This document shows, one piece after another, positions 13,198-25,290 of a DNA stretch of 64,000 nucleotides. The stretch lies in assembly GCA_028622995.1 (NCBI GenBank), contig JAJQJQ010000011.1, positions 1,364,001 to 1,428,000 of the forward strand, given 5' to 3'. Numbering within the stretch: position 1 is the stretch's first letter; each line of letters begins with the position of its first letter. This stretch comes from Panagrolaimus kolymaensis (lineage: Eukaryota; Nematoda; Chromadorea; Rhabditida; Panagrolaimidae). Both the position numbers and the translations under genes were made by a program. Below the pieces are notes generated by a model. The model did not search any database and was not told where the DNA came from. It was given only the letters and a program-made list of their open reading frames with translations.

Positions 13198-13210
13198 AAC
13201 GTTTCTTTAG
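13198..13210 (+). promoter_or_regulatory. Probable trans-splice acceptor of ATAD2-like gene
   Basis: GTTTCTTTAG ends two bases before the ATG at 13213 with no coding exon upstream. This fits spliced-leader addition; inferred from position only. Confidence 0.5.
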
Positions 13211-13212
13211 CC

Positions 13213-16200
13213 ATGACTCGCCCAAATGAACGTCGTCATTCAACCCGAACGAGCTCAAGGGTTTATAATAGTTTAAATGAAAATGCTATGGATCCATTAA
13301 TGGTTTCAGCTTTGGTTAAAAAAGCAAATAAACAGGTTAGATTTATGCTTAAAAGAATTGATAATTACTATCTAAATTTTAGTTGAGAAAAGAAAGACGT
13401 AATCCTCAACCTATTTCATACAGCGGCGGTCGATATGCATTAAGAAAATCTCGCCCTACTTTTGTCAACGAGGGCGCTGATTATTCGGATGATGAAGAGA
13501 ATTTAATGCCTCTCAAACAAAAATCAGCTAAACGTCGAAAGGCTGAAATGGATTCCGATGAGGAGGATGAAGATTTTGTTGATCAAAACCATCCTGTTAA
13601 AAGGCGTAAACAAATCAAAAATGAAGATGAAGAAGATGATGATGAAGATGAGGGAGAAGAAGATGATGATGAAGAAAATAGCGACGAAGAAATTCAAGAA
13701 GAAGAAGAGGAAGAGGAGAAGGAAAATAGTAATCGACGAAGCACACGATTACGAGGTCGCGTTTCTGAAACCAATGATGACCTTACTAATTCTAAACGTA
13801 CTTCGACCTCAAAAAATCAAAATGAGAAAGAAAATGGTAAAACTTAATGTTTTCGTTAGCTTAACTTATTTATACCAAATTTTTAGATCGTTCTGATACG
13901 CAAGTAACTGATCGAGCTAAACGCAGCCTTCGAAGAGCTGATACAGAAGAAAAAGAAGAATCCAAAAATGATTTGGAAGATGTTGAAGATACTGCAAAAA
14001 GTCGTGAGAGTACTGTAGGGCCACGAACATATGAACTACGAGAAAAAAGAACCCCAATGAATACATATTCGGATCGTCGACCAATAAGAAGTGTTACAGT
14101 TTTCGCGCGTCGTAAATTTGCAAATAATAATGATAATAATAATACTCGTCGAAAATTACGTGAAAAGCGAAAAACTCGATATTCTTCATCTTCAACTGAA
14201 TCATCAGATGAAGAAACAAATGCAGCAAAGCGGGATGTCAAAGATGAAGCAAAATTTCAAAGACGTCAAATGCGAAGCATGCATCAAAGTCGACAAAATT
14301 TAATGCCAGTTAATATTACTGGTGTGTTGACATACATACATATTTGAAACATATAGCATTAACATACTTGCAATATTTTTCAGAGAAAGATTTAGCAAAT
14401 TCTAAACATTTAATGAAAGAGCGTCTTCGACAACTTGGTGGTAATAGTTGCACAGATATTGATCCAATGGGAATAGATCGATCTGTTCGATTTGATCAAG
14501 TTGGAGGCCTTACTACTCATCTTCAATCTTTAAAAGAAACTGTATTATTCCCTTTAATTTATCCTGAAATGTTTGAAACCTTTAAAATTACACCACCTAA
14601 AGGAATGTTATTTTATGGTTCACCAGGAACAGGAAAAACTCTCGTTGCTCGTGCACTTGCAAATGAATGCAGTCAAGGTGAACGAAAGGTTGCATTTTTT
14701 ATGAGAAAAGGTGCAGATTGTTTGAGTAAATGGATTGGAGAATCTGAGCGCCAACTTCGCCTGCTTTTTGATCAAGCATATTCCATGCGGCCATCCATCA
14801 TTTTCTTTGATGAAATTGATGGTTTAGCTCCAGTTCGAAGTTCAAGACAAGATCAAATTCATAGTTCAATTGTTTCCACATTGCTTGCTCTCATCGATGG
14901 TCTTGATGCTCGTGGAGAAGTGGTTGTAATTGGTGCAACCAATCGGCTTGACTCCATTGATCCTGCTTTAAGACGTCCAGGACGATTTGATCGTGAGCTA
15001 CGTTTCTCACTTCCTGATAAAACAGCTCGTAGAACTATATTAGATATTCATACTAAAGCTTGGAATGAAGATAATCGACCAAATGAAATTGAAATGGAAT
15101 GGCTCGCGGATAAAACTTCAGGTTATTGCGGAGCTGATTTGAGAGCTCTTTGCACTGAAGCTGTTCTTGTTGCAATTCGAAATAAATTCCCACATATTTA
15201 TTTAACATCTGATAAACTTGCGGTTAATCCAAATGCAATCAGAGTCAATCAAGGACATTTTATTACTGCAATGCGGAACATAGTTCCTGCATGTCGTCGA
15301 GATGTTTCAATTGTTTCAAAACAACTTAATCCCAGGCTTGCGTGTTTAATGGATACAGTAATTCACGAAATATTTGAGAAAAAAATTCCATTAGGTTATT
15401 TGAAACCTCAAAATGTTGATAATCTTTATAAAACTGATTTGGAAAAGGTTGTAAGAGCATTGGAAACTCCACCAAGTGTACCAGCTTGTAAGTATTTTAA
15501 TATACATAATTATTAAAAAAAGAAGTAAACTTAATTTAATTTTAGCTCGATTTTTAATTCATGGAGATGGAAATCAAGGACAAACTCATTATTATTTACC
15601 TGTGATTGCTAATCGTCTTGATCATCTTGTAATGCATTCCATTTCATGTGTAACTTTATTTTCATCAGTTAATCCCGAAGAATCTCTCAATCAAATGATT
15701 CATGCTGCTATTCGTTCGACATCAAATGGAACTCCCACGGTTTTACTTTTACCTGATATTGATGTCCTTCAATCATCACTACCAACGGGTTGTTGGAATA
15801 TGCTTATTTCAAGGCTTGAATCATTTGTGGGTTTCACAGCTTTATTAATGATTGCCACTCTTCGTCAAACCTATGAAACATGTTCAGATGACATTAAACA
15901 GCTTTTTGGAACTTCAAATGTTTTTGAAATTTTTCCTCCTTCACAAAAACAACGAACGCAATATCTTCGAGAAATCATTGAAAAAGCTTATATTGAACCA
16001 ATTGAATTTAATCCAAATGATTATCCACCTATTCCCAAAGCAGTTAATACTCAACCAACACGTAAATTATCTCCTTCTGAACTCAAAGGCGTTGAAGAAA
16101 AGTATGAAAATATGTTAAGACATTTTCGCATCCTTCTTCGTGATCTTCTTTCCAAACTTCTTCGCGATCGACGTTTTAATATTTTTAATTTACCCGTTGA

Positions 16201-17129
16201 TAAAGAAGACGCAGAAGACTATTATGAAATTATTGAGAACCCTCTTTGTCTGACTGAAATGATGGCGAAGCTTAATCGAAACGAATACACAAATAAGCAA
16301 CAATTCCTTGATGATGTCATCCTTATTCGTCACAATGCAATTGAATACAATCCTGAAACAGATATTCAAAGTCGCTTAATTAGAAATAGCGCTTACGCTT
16401 TAATGGATATAACTGAAGCATTATTTGAAGAGGAATTGGATGATGACTTCGTTGAAAAACTTGAAGAAATGAAAAAAATGATTGATGAAGCTAAAGGAGC
16501 TAAAGGTAATTCAACTGCTTCAAATATCGCCATTCAACTTCAACGCCGCACCCGTCGAAGCATTTTGAATGGTTTTAAAGAAGATGAAGTCATGGTGGAA
16601 ATAGATAAGGATGAAGTTGTGGAAAGGGAGGAGGATAAAAATGAAGGGAAAAATGGCAGAAACAAGAAATCATCTTCATCAGAAAAAATCCCAGAAGAAG
16701 TTGAAGAAAATAGAGTGATTGCCAATGATCCAAATAACGAAACATCTCAAGATGTTCCTAGTGTTAAATCGGATAGTTTACCCGAAGTCACAAATGCCAC
16801 AGAAGAAGCCCCAATCCAAATAATTGCTACAGAAAATGCTGTAAATGAAACTTCCAACATTGAAGAAGCAGTTGATCCTATTTTTACTATTGATAAAGAA
16901 AAGATTGAAAATGTTATTGCTACTGTAAGATCCAAAATTATTTTGAAGCTAAAACATTTTCTGATATATGAATTTTTAGGCCATTGATCATACTAATAAT
17001 TGGTCCATTCCGCATTTGGAATCTCTTGGTGCCGCCCTTACACAACGCATTGAACGTTATACGGGTTTACATGATCGTTCTTCACTGCCCATGGAATTGA
17101 TTGAAATTGTCAATACTTTTGTTCTATAA
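13213..17129 (+). CDS. ATAD2: ATAD2/LEX-1-type AAA+ ATPase with bromodomain
   Basis: Six exons: 13213-13335, 13383-13836, 13887-14321, 14384-15487, 15546-16924, 16980-17129; 1214 residues. A basic/acidic N-terminus (Arg-rich start, long Asp/Glu runs near residues 95-150) precedes the first AAA+ module. That module has Walker A GSPGTGKT near residue 417, Walker B IIFFDEIDG near 478 and the arginine-finger stretch RRPGRFDREL. A second, degenerate AAA module follows. The bromodomain is at about 897-1000 (FRILLRDLLSKLL...YYEIIENPLCL...NAIEYNPETD). Family role: ATAD2/Yta7/LEX-1 binds acetylated histones and acts on histone H3-H4 dynamics. An acidic tail with a conserved C-terminal helix ends the protein. 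It lies 356 bp upstream of the SMC1 gene on the same strand. Confidence 0.94.
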
Positions 17130-17485
17130 CTTTTTTTTACAAATTAATTTTGTCTTTCTTTTTTATTTATTTATTTATTTTCCTATAACTTATTATTTTT
17201 TTGTCCAGTACTGTATTTTGGTCTCATTATTTTATCTGTTTTGATTTCTTTATATAAATTTGGTTTAATTAATTGGAATTCGTTGAACAAAAAACATTTA
17301 AAAAAATCATGGTTCATGGCAATTTCAAAATCAGAATTCTTACAGTTGACTCCCTTGGTTTTATGACGAAAACTTATGTTTGGCGGAAAAACTTCAGAAT
17401 CGTTTTTGAATTTCAAACTTTTTGTATTTCATTTTCAACAAGAAAGTGTTTTTCTAAAAAACTCTTTTGTAACTTTGCTTACATC
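17130..17485. other. Short spacer between ATAD2-like and SMC1 genes
   Basis: 356 bp, T-rich at its start, with no strong promoter signature seen. Its length is compatible with an operon spacer or with two independent genes. Confidence 0.4.
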
Positions 17486-20400
17486 ATGGTTTTTATTGAA
17501 TCTGTTGATATTAATAACTTTAAAAGTTATCATCATACGCGTCATATTGGTCCTTTTGTTGGAACCAATGCTATCGTTGGACCTAATGGAACAGGTAAAT
17601 ATTTAATAGGACTTTTTTTTTTACAAAAAGAAAATTGTTTAAATTTCAGGCAAATCAAACATTTTTGATGCAATTACTTTTGCTTTTGGTGATGTTAGTA
17701 AGAATCTTCGAGTTGAACGCTTAAATGTAAGTCTTTTAAAATGTTATTAATAAATTTCAAGCAGATTTTAGCAACTAATCCATACTTCAACTTCAAACGA
17801 ATCTGCAGACCATTGTTCAGTTCGTGTTCGAATAACTTTGGGATCTTCTGAAAATGAAAAAGGCTATGAATTTGAACGACGTTTAAAAAGAAATGGAGGA
17901 GAAGAATTCTTTATCAATTCTGAAAAAAAGAGCAAACAGGAATACATTTCATTCCTTGAAGAGCATGGAATTTTTGCCAAAAATGATAATTTTGTTATTC
18001 GTCAAGGTTCTATTCTCAAAATGGTAAATGACGGTGACAATAATCGAACCAAATTCATTGACGTCGTCTCTGGGTATGATAGTACTTCTTATGCATTTTT
18101 TATAATTTATTTTTTATTTATAGGTCATGTGAATACGAACAACCGCTTAACCAACTACAAACAACACATGAAAAGATGATGGCTCAAGTTAAAGCTCATC
18201 AAGAAGCTGCTCAGAAAAATGGCCGTGAACTTCACCAACTTTCAGTTGCCCATGGAAAGCGAAAAGATATCGAAGAAGACATGCTGAAACTTGTATGTAG
18301 TAGCCTTAATGATTTGAATCTTTATTCACGATGTTTTTTAGAGCAATGCTAGAATCGATTACTATCTTCTTAAAATGTATCCCATTGAAAAACGACATAC
18401 AACCATCGAAAGTAAATTTCAAAAACAAAAAGCCAATCTCGAGAAGGAACTCACTGATCCTGAAGATGTGCTCCTTGAAGATGAAAAGCAAAAAACTGAA
18501 GAATACAACATAGCTTTGATGGAGGAAAGACAAGCGGAAGCGGTTAAAATTAAAGCGGTATGTTTTTAAATTCTTTATTTTTGAAATTATTGGTTGCATT
18601 TTAGGAAGCTGAATACCAAACGACAGAATCGAAGTTTGAGGCTTACAACAAGACAGTGGCCCGCGTTGAAGCAAAAATTGCTACCCTTGAGAAGTTTATT
18701 AAAACCTTGGATGCTAAATCTCAAGAAAGAGAAAATCATCAAAAAGATCTCGATGACAAAATTAAGTAAGTATTCTTCTTTCCTTTCTTTCTAAACGATT
18801 CATATTTAGGAATTTGGAAAACGATCTAAAAGCGCTTGATGAGGAGCTCCTTCGAGTATCTCAAAGTAGCATTGGTGAAAGTCAAGTAAGTATTTTTATT
18901 ATTACTTCTTTTTTTGACTTGTGGGTTTAGTTAGCTGAATTCTATGAGCTTCAAAAAATTGTGGATGGAGATAAAGTCAACGATGAAATTAAAGCTAAAT
19001 CATCTGAAGTGGAAAGAATCAGATCTCAAATTCAAGCTCTAAAAGATTCATTGAAAGTTGATGAAGAAAAGTTCTTGTCGGTATGTTTTTATGATTCTAT
19101 TTTGTTTTTCACAAAATTTTCTTTTTTTAATTTTAGAAACAACGTGAATTGGCTTTGCTTGATAGTAATGACGACCCGGCGCAGAAACAACTTCAATCTT
19201 TTCATTCTCAATTGGAAGACGTCCGAGAACAAATTGAACAGGTTTGTTTTTTTCATTTTGTTTCCCTGACTCATCTATCTATTTTCGGATCAAAGCAAAT
19301 GATACCAACAGAAAAAACTTCACTAAAGAACTTGACGATATTCAACGCCAACTTGCTGATCAAGAACGGAATATGGAATATAATCATAAACAACAACTTC
19401 GTGATCGAATTGAACATGAACTTTTGAATGAATTTTCTGGAAGGGTTTTTGGTGTTCTTTCAAAAGTATGTACTCCTGTAAACGAATCTTATACTCTACC
19501 TGCTGCAAGAGTTTTTCAAAAATGGAAGAACGCATTTGTTGTTGATTCAACACAGACTGCTGAAGCATGTATTCAAGTTTTAAAAGCCAAGAAATATCCA
19601 AGACAGAAGTTCATTCCTGTCGATGATTCTCTCAGCCTTCGTGAAGTTGGTGCAGATGTTCAAAGCGTCATCAATAGTAAAAAAGCTCAATTGGTTCGTC
19701 AATTCATTAACCTTCGTCACGAAAACCCTATGGTTGGTCGTGCTATTGATTTTGTTTGTGGTTCAACTTTAATCTCTGATACATCTGATCAAGCTCGCAA
19801 AGTTGCGTATCAAGATGAAGAAGGACGTCGTTTTACTGTTGTTTCAAAAGATGGTACAATTTTCAAGAAAGGTGGCACAGTTACTGGCGGCTCTGGTGCT
19901 TTATTAGCTCAAGGTGATCCATTTAATCCTAGCCAAGCAGAGTAAGTTTATCATCATTTTTTGTTAATCCCTAATTATTATTTCATTTTAGACAATTACA
20001 ACAACGAAAACAACAACTTATGGCTTTATTGCATGATATTCCTAGATCTGAAGGCTTGATTGCAAATAAATATGCTAGAGAAAAAGAACTTGAAGGAATG
20101 ATTGCCAAATTTGAACACGATCGCCCAAATTTAGCTAAAAATCGAGCTCAAAGACGAGAAAATACTCAGCGCATGGCTGATGATCTTCAAGAAGTAATTA
20201 ACCGCAAAACTTCAGAATTGGAAACTCTTGAATCAAGGCTTCTTGAAATTGAAAATACTCTTGAAGGATTAAACAAAAGAAAGAAAGAGTTAACGACAGA
20301 AACCTTTGCTAATTTTTGCGAAAAGAATAGTATTCAAAACTTGGAGTATGTTATTTTTATTGGTAGTAATCTTTAAAAATTATATAAATTTTTTAGTGTT

Positions 20401-22211
20401 TTTCAAGAAGAAGATATCGAACTTCGCAAGAGCTTTGATGAAAAAAAGGAAAAAATTCAAAAGTTGATCAAAAAGTATCAAACTGAAAAGGAATACATTG
20501 TCGATTCTCGTGCTGGTGAGTTTACATGACATCTTTATATTTTAACTACTACTTTTCTATTTTAGATGAAAGACAACGTGCAGAACAAAATCTTCAAGCG
20601 GCAAAGGATGAATTGGTTGTAATTCGCGGCGAATGGGAAACAGCAAGAGATGATAACAGTGAAAAACATAATGAGTTCTTAAGAGTCAATGCAATTTATG
20701 AAGAATGTAAAAAAGAAATGAAAAGAATCTCACCTGAACTTGATGAACTTAGAGCTCGCTTGAAAAAAATCAAAGACATCAAAAACAAGATTAAAAAAGC
20801 AACCAAGGAAAAAGAAACACTCTTTGCTGCGTTACTGGATGAACTTCAAAAGCTTTTTTTCGAATGCCGAATCAAGCAAGTGGTTTTGCCTTTACTAAAT
20901 GGAGATTTTGAAAATATTGAATTATTCGAACCTGGCGATTCTGAATCAATTTCTGATATGCGTATTTCTCCATTTGAATGTAAAGGTGATTATTCTCGCT
21001 TTGATGATGATCGAACTCAGGTATCCTTTATATTTTTCTTTGTTTATTACAATATAAATATTTTATTTTAGTTGACCAACGATGACAACCGTAAGAAATT
21101 AGTTGAATCTAAAGTGAAGGAAATTGCTGATATCGAAAAACAATTGACTGTAAAAGAATCTGGTGCACTATCTGCTGATGATTACAAAGAAAAGTTCGAT
21201 TTTTCCCATACTTGAGTATCTTAATTATTTGGTTTTAGGCTTGATAAGGCTCGTGAAATTGAACGAGCTAATATCGAAAAGTTTGCTAAACTTTCCAAAG
21301 ATTTGAATGAAACAAAACGAAATTTGAACGACTTAAAAACCAAAAGAAATGATCGCTTTATGGAAACCTTCAATAAAATGAAAAAGGATGTTGATTATTA
21401 TTACAAAGTAAGCCTTTTTTCGATAAAATACATACATTAACCTTTTGATTTAGCTTTTGTATAATGATGGAACTGCTCAAGCTTATTTGAATATTGTCGG
21501 CACTGGTGATCCTTATAATTCCAAAGTTCAATTTGATTTAGTCGTTCCTGGAAATACTCGAAATTCTCTTGATAATCTAAGTGGTGGTGAACAATCTATG
21601 GCAGTTTTAGCTTTACTTTTTGCTGGAAAAGCTAAAAACGTTAATTGTGTTTTAATGGATGAATTCGATGCAGCTTTAGATCGTAGAAATATGCTTTTTG
21701 TAAGTTTTTTATTATTATTGTCTATTGCATAATTAACCCTTCATTTTTTAAGGTTTCTCGGTTCATTGAAATTATGAGTTCACGTGGTATTCAATTTATC
21801 TTCATTTCGCATCAAATTGAAATTTTTGCTCATGGTAATTTACTCGTTGGAAGTGTCACTCATTGTAAGAATTCTTGCTTGTTTGGTAGCATTTTATACT
21901 GTATTGATATTCGCAAGTTCACAAATAATTATGGTAAATACGATCCTGATGCCGTAGACGAAGTTCGAAAGAAAGAAGAAGCTTCTGCTGAATTTAAAAA
22001 AGCGGTGGAAATTAAAGATCTTCCAGAAGCACCACGAGAAGTCAATGATAGTCAAACTGAAGAAATTTTGCAGATGTATGCCGATGATCGAGTCAAAAAC
22101 TTCCTTAATGCTGTCGAAAAAGAAGATGCTTTTCAACATTGTCCTAATGATGATAATATCGACAAAGTAAAAGAAATTTTTTCTCGTCTTGCTTTCGGTG
22201 CAAATTTATAA
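17486..22211 (+). CDS. SMC1: SMC1 cohesin subunit
   Basis: Seventeen exons: 17486-17594, 17650-17726, 17772-18073, 18124-18292, 18342-18557, 18605-18765, 18810-18885, 18931-19080, 19137-19241, about 19289-19941, 19992-20345, 20397-20515, 20566-21020, 21072-21193, 21239-21407, 21454-21699, 21753-22211; about 1313 residues. The N-terminal ATPase lobe has Walker A GPNGTGKSN and opens MVFIESVDINNFKSY, as in SMC1 rather than SMC3. Coiled coils flank an SMC1-like hinge at about 507-650, with SKDGTIFKKGGTVTGGSGAL. The C-terminal lobe has signature LSGGEQ near residue 1121 and Walker B CVLMDEFDAALD. SMC1 pairs with SMC3 and the kleisin to form cohesin (him-1 in C. elegans). Odd points: the acceptor before exon 10 is not AG if the strong donor at 19242 is used, and an acidic tail of about 90 residues follows the ATPase lobe. 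Confidence 0.93.
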
Positions 22212-22308
22212 TTTGTTTGTTTAAATTTTTACTTGTTTTATTGTTTTTGTTTTGAAAAAATAAAATTGATATTTAAAAAACAGTTGGAAATCATTGGATG
22301 GTTACAAA

Positions 22309-24114
22309 TTATTTTTGTCGCTTGATTGTTGCTTTGTAAAGTGCTTGAGATTCGATGTAAGTGAGTTGGTCGAGTGCATTGACAAAAGCCTAAAATTTGT
22401 ATTTAGTTTAAAATGGATGCATATTATTGTAATTTACTTTAGCTCTGTTATCATTTTTAAAGTTCATCATATCCTCTTTATCATATGAACGAAAGGGCAA
22501 TTGAGGCTTTCGCTTTGTGTTATTTTCCAATAATTCAGCAAGGTAACTTTCTTGTGCAATATCTAAAAATTTTTTAAAGGGGTTTTGTAATACTGATCCA
22601 CAATAAATTAAACTATTTACCAATAAAAGCATCAACAATATTGAAGAATCCGCGATACCAAACTTTTTTAAATTCAACATTGCCTTGATTTTTTGCTTTT
22701 TCAAAAACGTCTTGAACTTTGGAAGCTTCAATTGGTTCAGTAATTGCAAGCTTGCAAGGAACGGCCAAAAATGGAAGTTCCATAATTTCTGGATTGATTG
22801 GGGAAAGACATGTATCAGGAAATTCTTCAGAAATTCCATAATCAACAAGATAAATATTAGCAAAATTTAGCCGTCGGGAATAAATAATTCCTCGAGCTGC
22901 TGGATATTTTGGAGGAGATCGAATAGCTACACATGAACCCAAGCATGGACGTTCAACGGTTGCGGTCGTAATGTTTTCAGCAATTTGAGCTTCAATTTCT
23001 TTACGTTTTTCAATATTTGCAACACAAAGAAAATGTGGACCATGGCGTTCAAAAAGCCATGAACTTTTTTCAATGAATGTAATATCCTGAAAAATGAGAT
23101 TTTAGTAATAATGTTAAAGGGACATAGCTATTTCATGCCTTTTTTGAAATTTCGTTTGCGGGCACTGCAAGTTACACTTGGTAAGGCGCGTGTTTGAATT
23201 ACCGTGTAAGACAGAAGTGACACGGTAATTCAAACACGCGCCGCCCCAACTGTTCCTATCAGCCCCAGTATCGAAATTTTTGAAAAGGCATGAAATAGCT
23301 ATGTCCCTTTAATATCAGAAGTAACAAGAAGTTTTTTCGTTAGTGTTATGGTTTTTTGTTTTTTTGGTAGTTCAAGTCACCAATTGTTTGGTATGCTTTA
23401 ATTCTTGTAATAAACTTACCATATTTTTAATATCCGTATTATCGGGAAGATCAGCGAAACAACAAGCAAGGCGATGAAAAAGTGGATAAGGAGATTTATC
23501 AGGAAAAGTGAAACGTTTGATTGGAAGTTGCCAAGTTAATTTTCCAAAGTTTTCTAATGGTTGAATCTAAATGAATTTTTACAAATTACTTTTTTTTTGT
23601 TATCATAAAAACTAACTTTAACAGTGGGATAAAAAGTTGAATAGTTTTGTTCCCAATCATTTAAGAATCGTTCACGACTGTTTGGGCATGCAAAAAAGAC
23701 TCGACCTTCTTTCTGTTGGGCTCCAGCTTCACGAAAATTACAGCTAACAATATTATAAAGCCCGGGCAAACATTCCTGAAAATGAGAGGAATTTTACTAA
23801 TACAAATATGAAAATATTCAAATAAGCTTAGCTCACAAGTGAAAGCTCCTTTGGACAACGTGAAACTGAAATTGCTGGATATCTGCGAGTTATTGCTTCA
23901 TCTTTAGGTGTAAGATAATCCAAAATTTCTGTTGTATTAATTGTTCGTAAACAATTAACTCCAGTGGGCGATGGAACTTTTTCGAATGAATCTAATGAAT
24001 CTGAAAATTTTCCATGAATTATTTCTTCATCCGATGTTTAGAAGCATGTAACAACAAACCAGTGGAACCACTATCATTTTCTTTATCATCATGAAGCAAA
24101 TACGTTGTCGCCAT
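22309..24114 (-). CDS. Tudor-domain protein
   Basis: Seven minus-strand exons: 24114-24060, 24000-23837, 23775-23617, 23566-23420, 23086-22621, 22562-22438, 22389-22309; 398 residues. The Tudor core lies around residues 225-300: ARGIIYSRRLNFANIYLVDYG, then LPFLAVPCKLA, the classic pattern of an extended Tudor domain in RNA-granule and piRNA factors. The N-terminal half (with EGRVFFACPNSRERFLNDWEQNY and FHRLACCFADLP) looks like another divergent SN/Tudor-type module. It probably binds methylated arginines in germ granules, by inference from the family only; which nematode Tudor protein it matches is not clear. It converges on SMC1 with 97 bp between the two stop codons. The 333-bp fourth intron holds a foldback element. 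Confidence 0.8.
23114..23312. mobile_element. MITE-like foldback element with TTAA ends
   Basis: A 199-bp segment in an intron of the Tudor gene. It is bounded by TTAA on both sides and has matching inverted ends (AGGGACATAGCTATTTCATG...), about 30 bp each with imperfect continuation inward. Inside is a second perfect inverted repeat, 23185-23207 against 23220-23242, separated by 12 bp. No ORF is present. TTAA would fit a piggyBac-type target duplication, though the family is not established. The host intron is about 330 bp against a usual 50 bp, consistent with insertion. Confidence 0.85.
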
Positions 24115-25290
24115 TGTTTAAAATAATTCAACAAATAGAGAAGCTTATAAAAAAGTGTGTTTAAACTTTGATGATTAAAAAGCGGGAAAGAAATGCATTT
24201 ATGTTTGTTGCTTGCTTTTCGCGCCATAGTTGCTTTCTTGTTGAGAATTACATACTTAGTGGGTTATTCGATTGTATGTATGTACACACATACATAGGTA
24301 GAAAAACGAGTGATTAAATTCGAACTATTTCAGTTCAAATAGTGATAAAACAAAATGAATTTTTTTCAAATTTTTATGCGAGTAAGTGGTACACAGTAGC
24401 TCCAATGTACTAATGTCGATGATATATGCTTATTATTTTATCTAAAAATTGCAATAACACAAAGATAAAATTAGATTTACAGAACAGACAGTAAAAGTAA
24501 AAAAAGAATTAAATCTTGATCAATTCATAATCAGCATCAATCTTAATTAACAGAAGCTTTTTTTATTGGACTTGGCTTTGGCATTTTGGTATTCTCGATG
24601 ACTTGATCACGATAATTCATTGGCAAATGTATAAATTAAGAAAACTTTTTTTCAAACGATGCTTGCTGCATTTTGGTCTTTTTTTAATCATCAGTAAACA
24701 AAATAGTCTAAAACAATTTTTGAATTTGAAACAGCAGATTTTTTGAGGTACCTTTTCCTAATGTTATGTTATTGCAAGAAGACGTCCATCATTATTGCGA
24801 TTTTTTCTTTTGGCAAAGCCATTTTTGGAATTGACAAACCTTTTATGTTTAAATCTTTATGTGTTACATGCAATTTCAAATAAAAATTTCCTATTGCTTT
24901 TTTAAATGTTGCCATTTCAATCCCAATTTTTGCATTTTTTTCTTTGGTTGGCTCCGCTGTTTTTCATCAACACATACATAAAAACGATCGCATTTCGTCT
25001 ATCGTGATCTTTATTTTTTTTTCACTTTCGTCAACATTTACTTTGCTGAGCTTTTTTGTCTTAAAAATTTTGAAAAAAAAGGAAAGGATCATTTGAAAAT
25101 TTTGTTTATGAAAAAAGATTGACCTTCCATTTTTTTACTGTAACACCGCGATTTAAAAATAGCGAGTTTATTTTTTTCATAAACCATTGAACGTTTATTT
25201 TTTTAGCTGGTTGGCAGTTATTAGCCCTTTTTCCTTTACACCTCCCAGTATTTTTGATTAAAAAATCTAGCGGAGTTGTAGGATTCAAGG
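24115..25290. other. Divergent intergenic region
   Basis: Between the starts of the minus-strand Tudor gene and a plus-strand secreted-protein gene. It contains a short GTATGTATGTACACACATAC repeat near 24275 and T/A-rich sequence. Small open frames on the minus strand near 24546-24940 are mentioned under rejected items. No firm gene. Confidence 0.5.

Noticed and set aside
21834..21925. A 26-bp mini-intron in the last SMC1 exon, to remove an insertion relative to other SMC1 proteins.
   Set aside because: The frame stays open through it and the intron would be below any plausible size; read as an exonic insertion.
17486..22211. Initial identification of the SMC gene as SMC3.
   Set aside because: The N-terminal NFKSY...IVGPNGTGKSN pattern, the following LIH motif and the hinge resemble SMC1, not SMC3.
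24546..24940. Small open frames on the minus strand (48 codons at 24769-24915 and a 25-codon frame near 24546-24620) with fairly normal amino-acid composition.
   Set aside because: They could not be linked by convincing splice sites in a common frame and match no family; chance frames in A+T-rich DNA are as likely.
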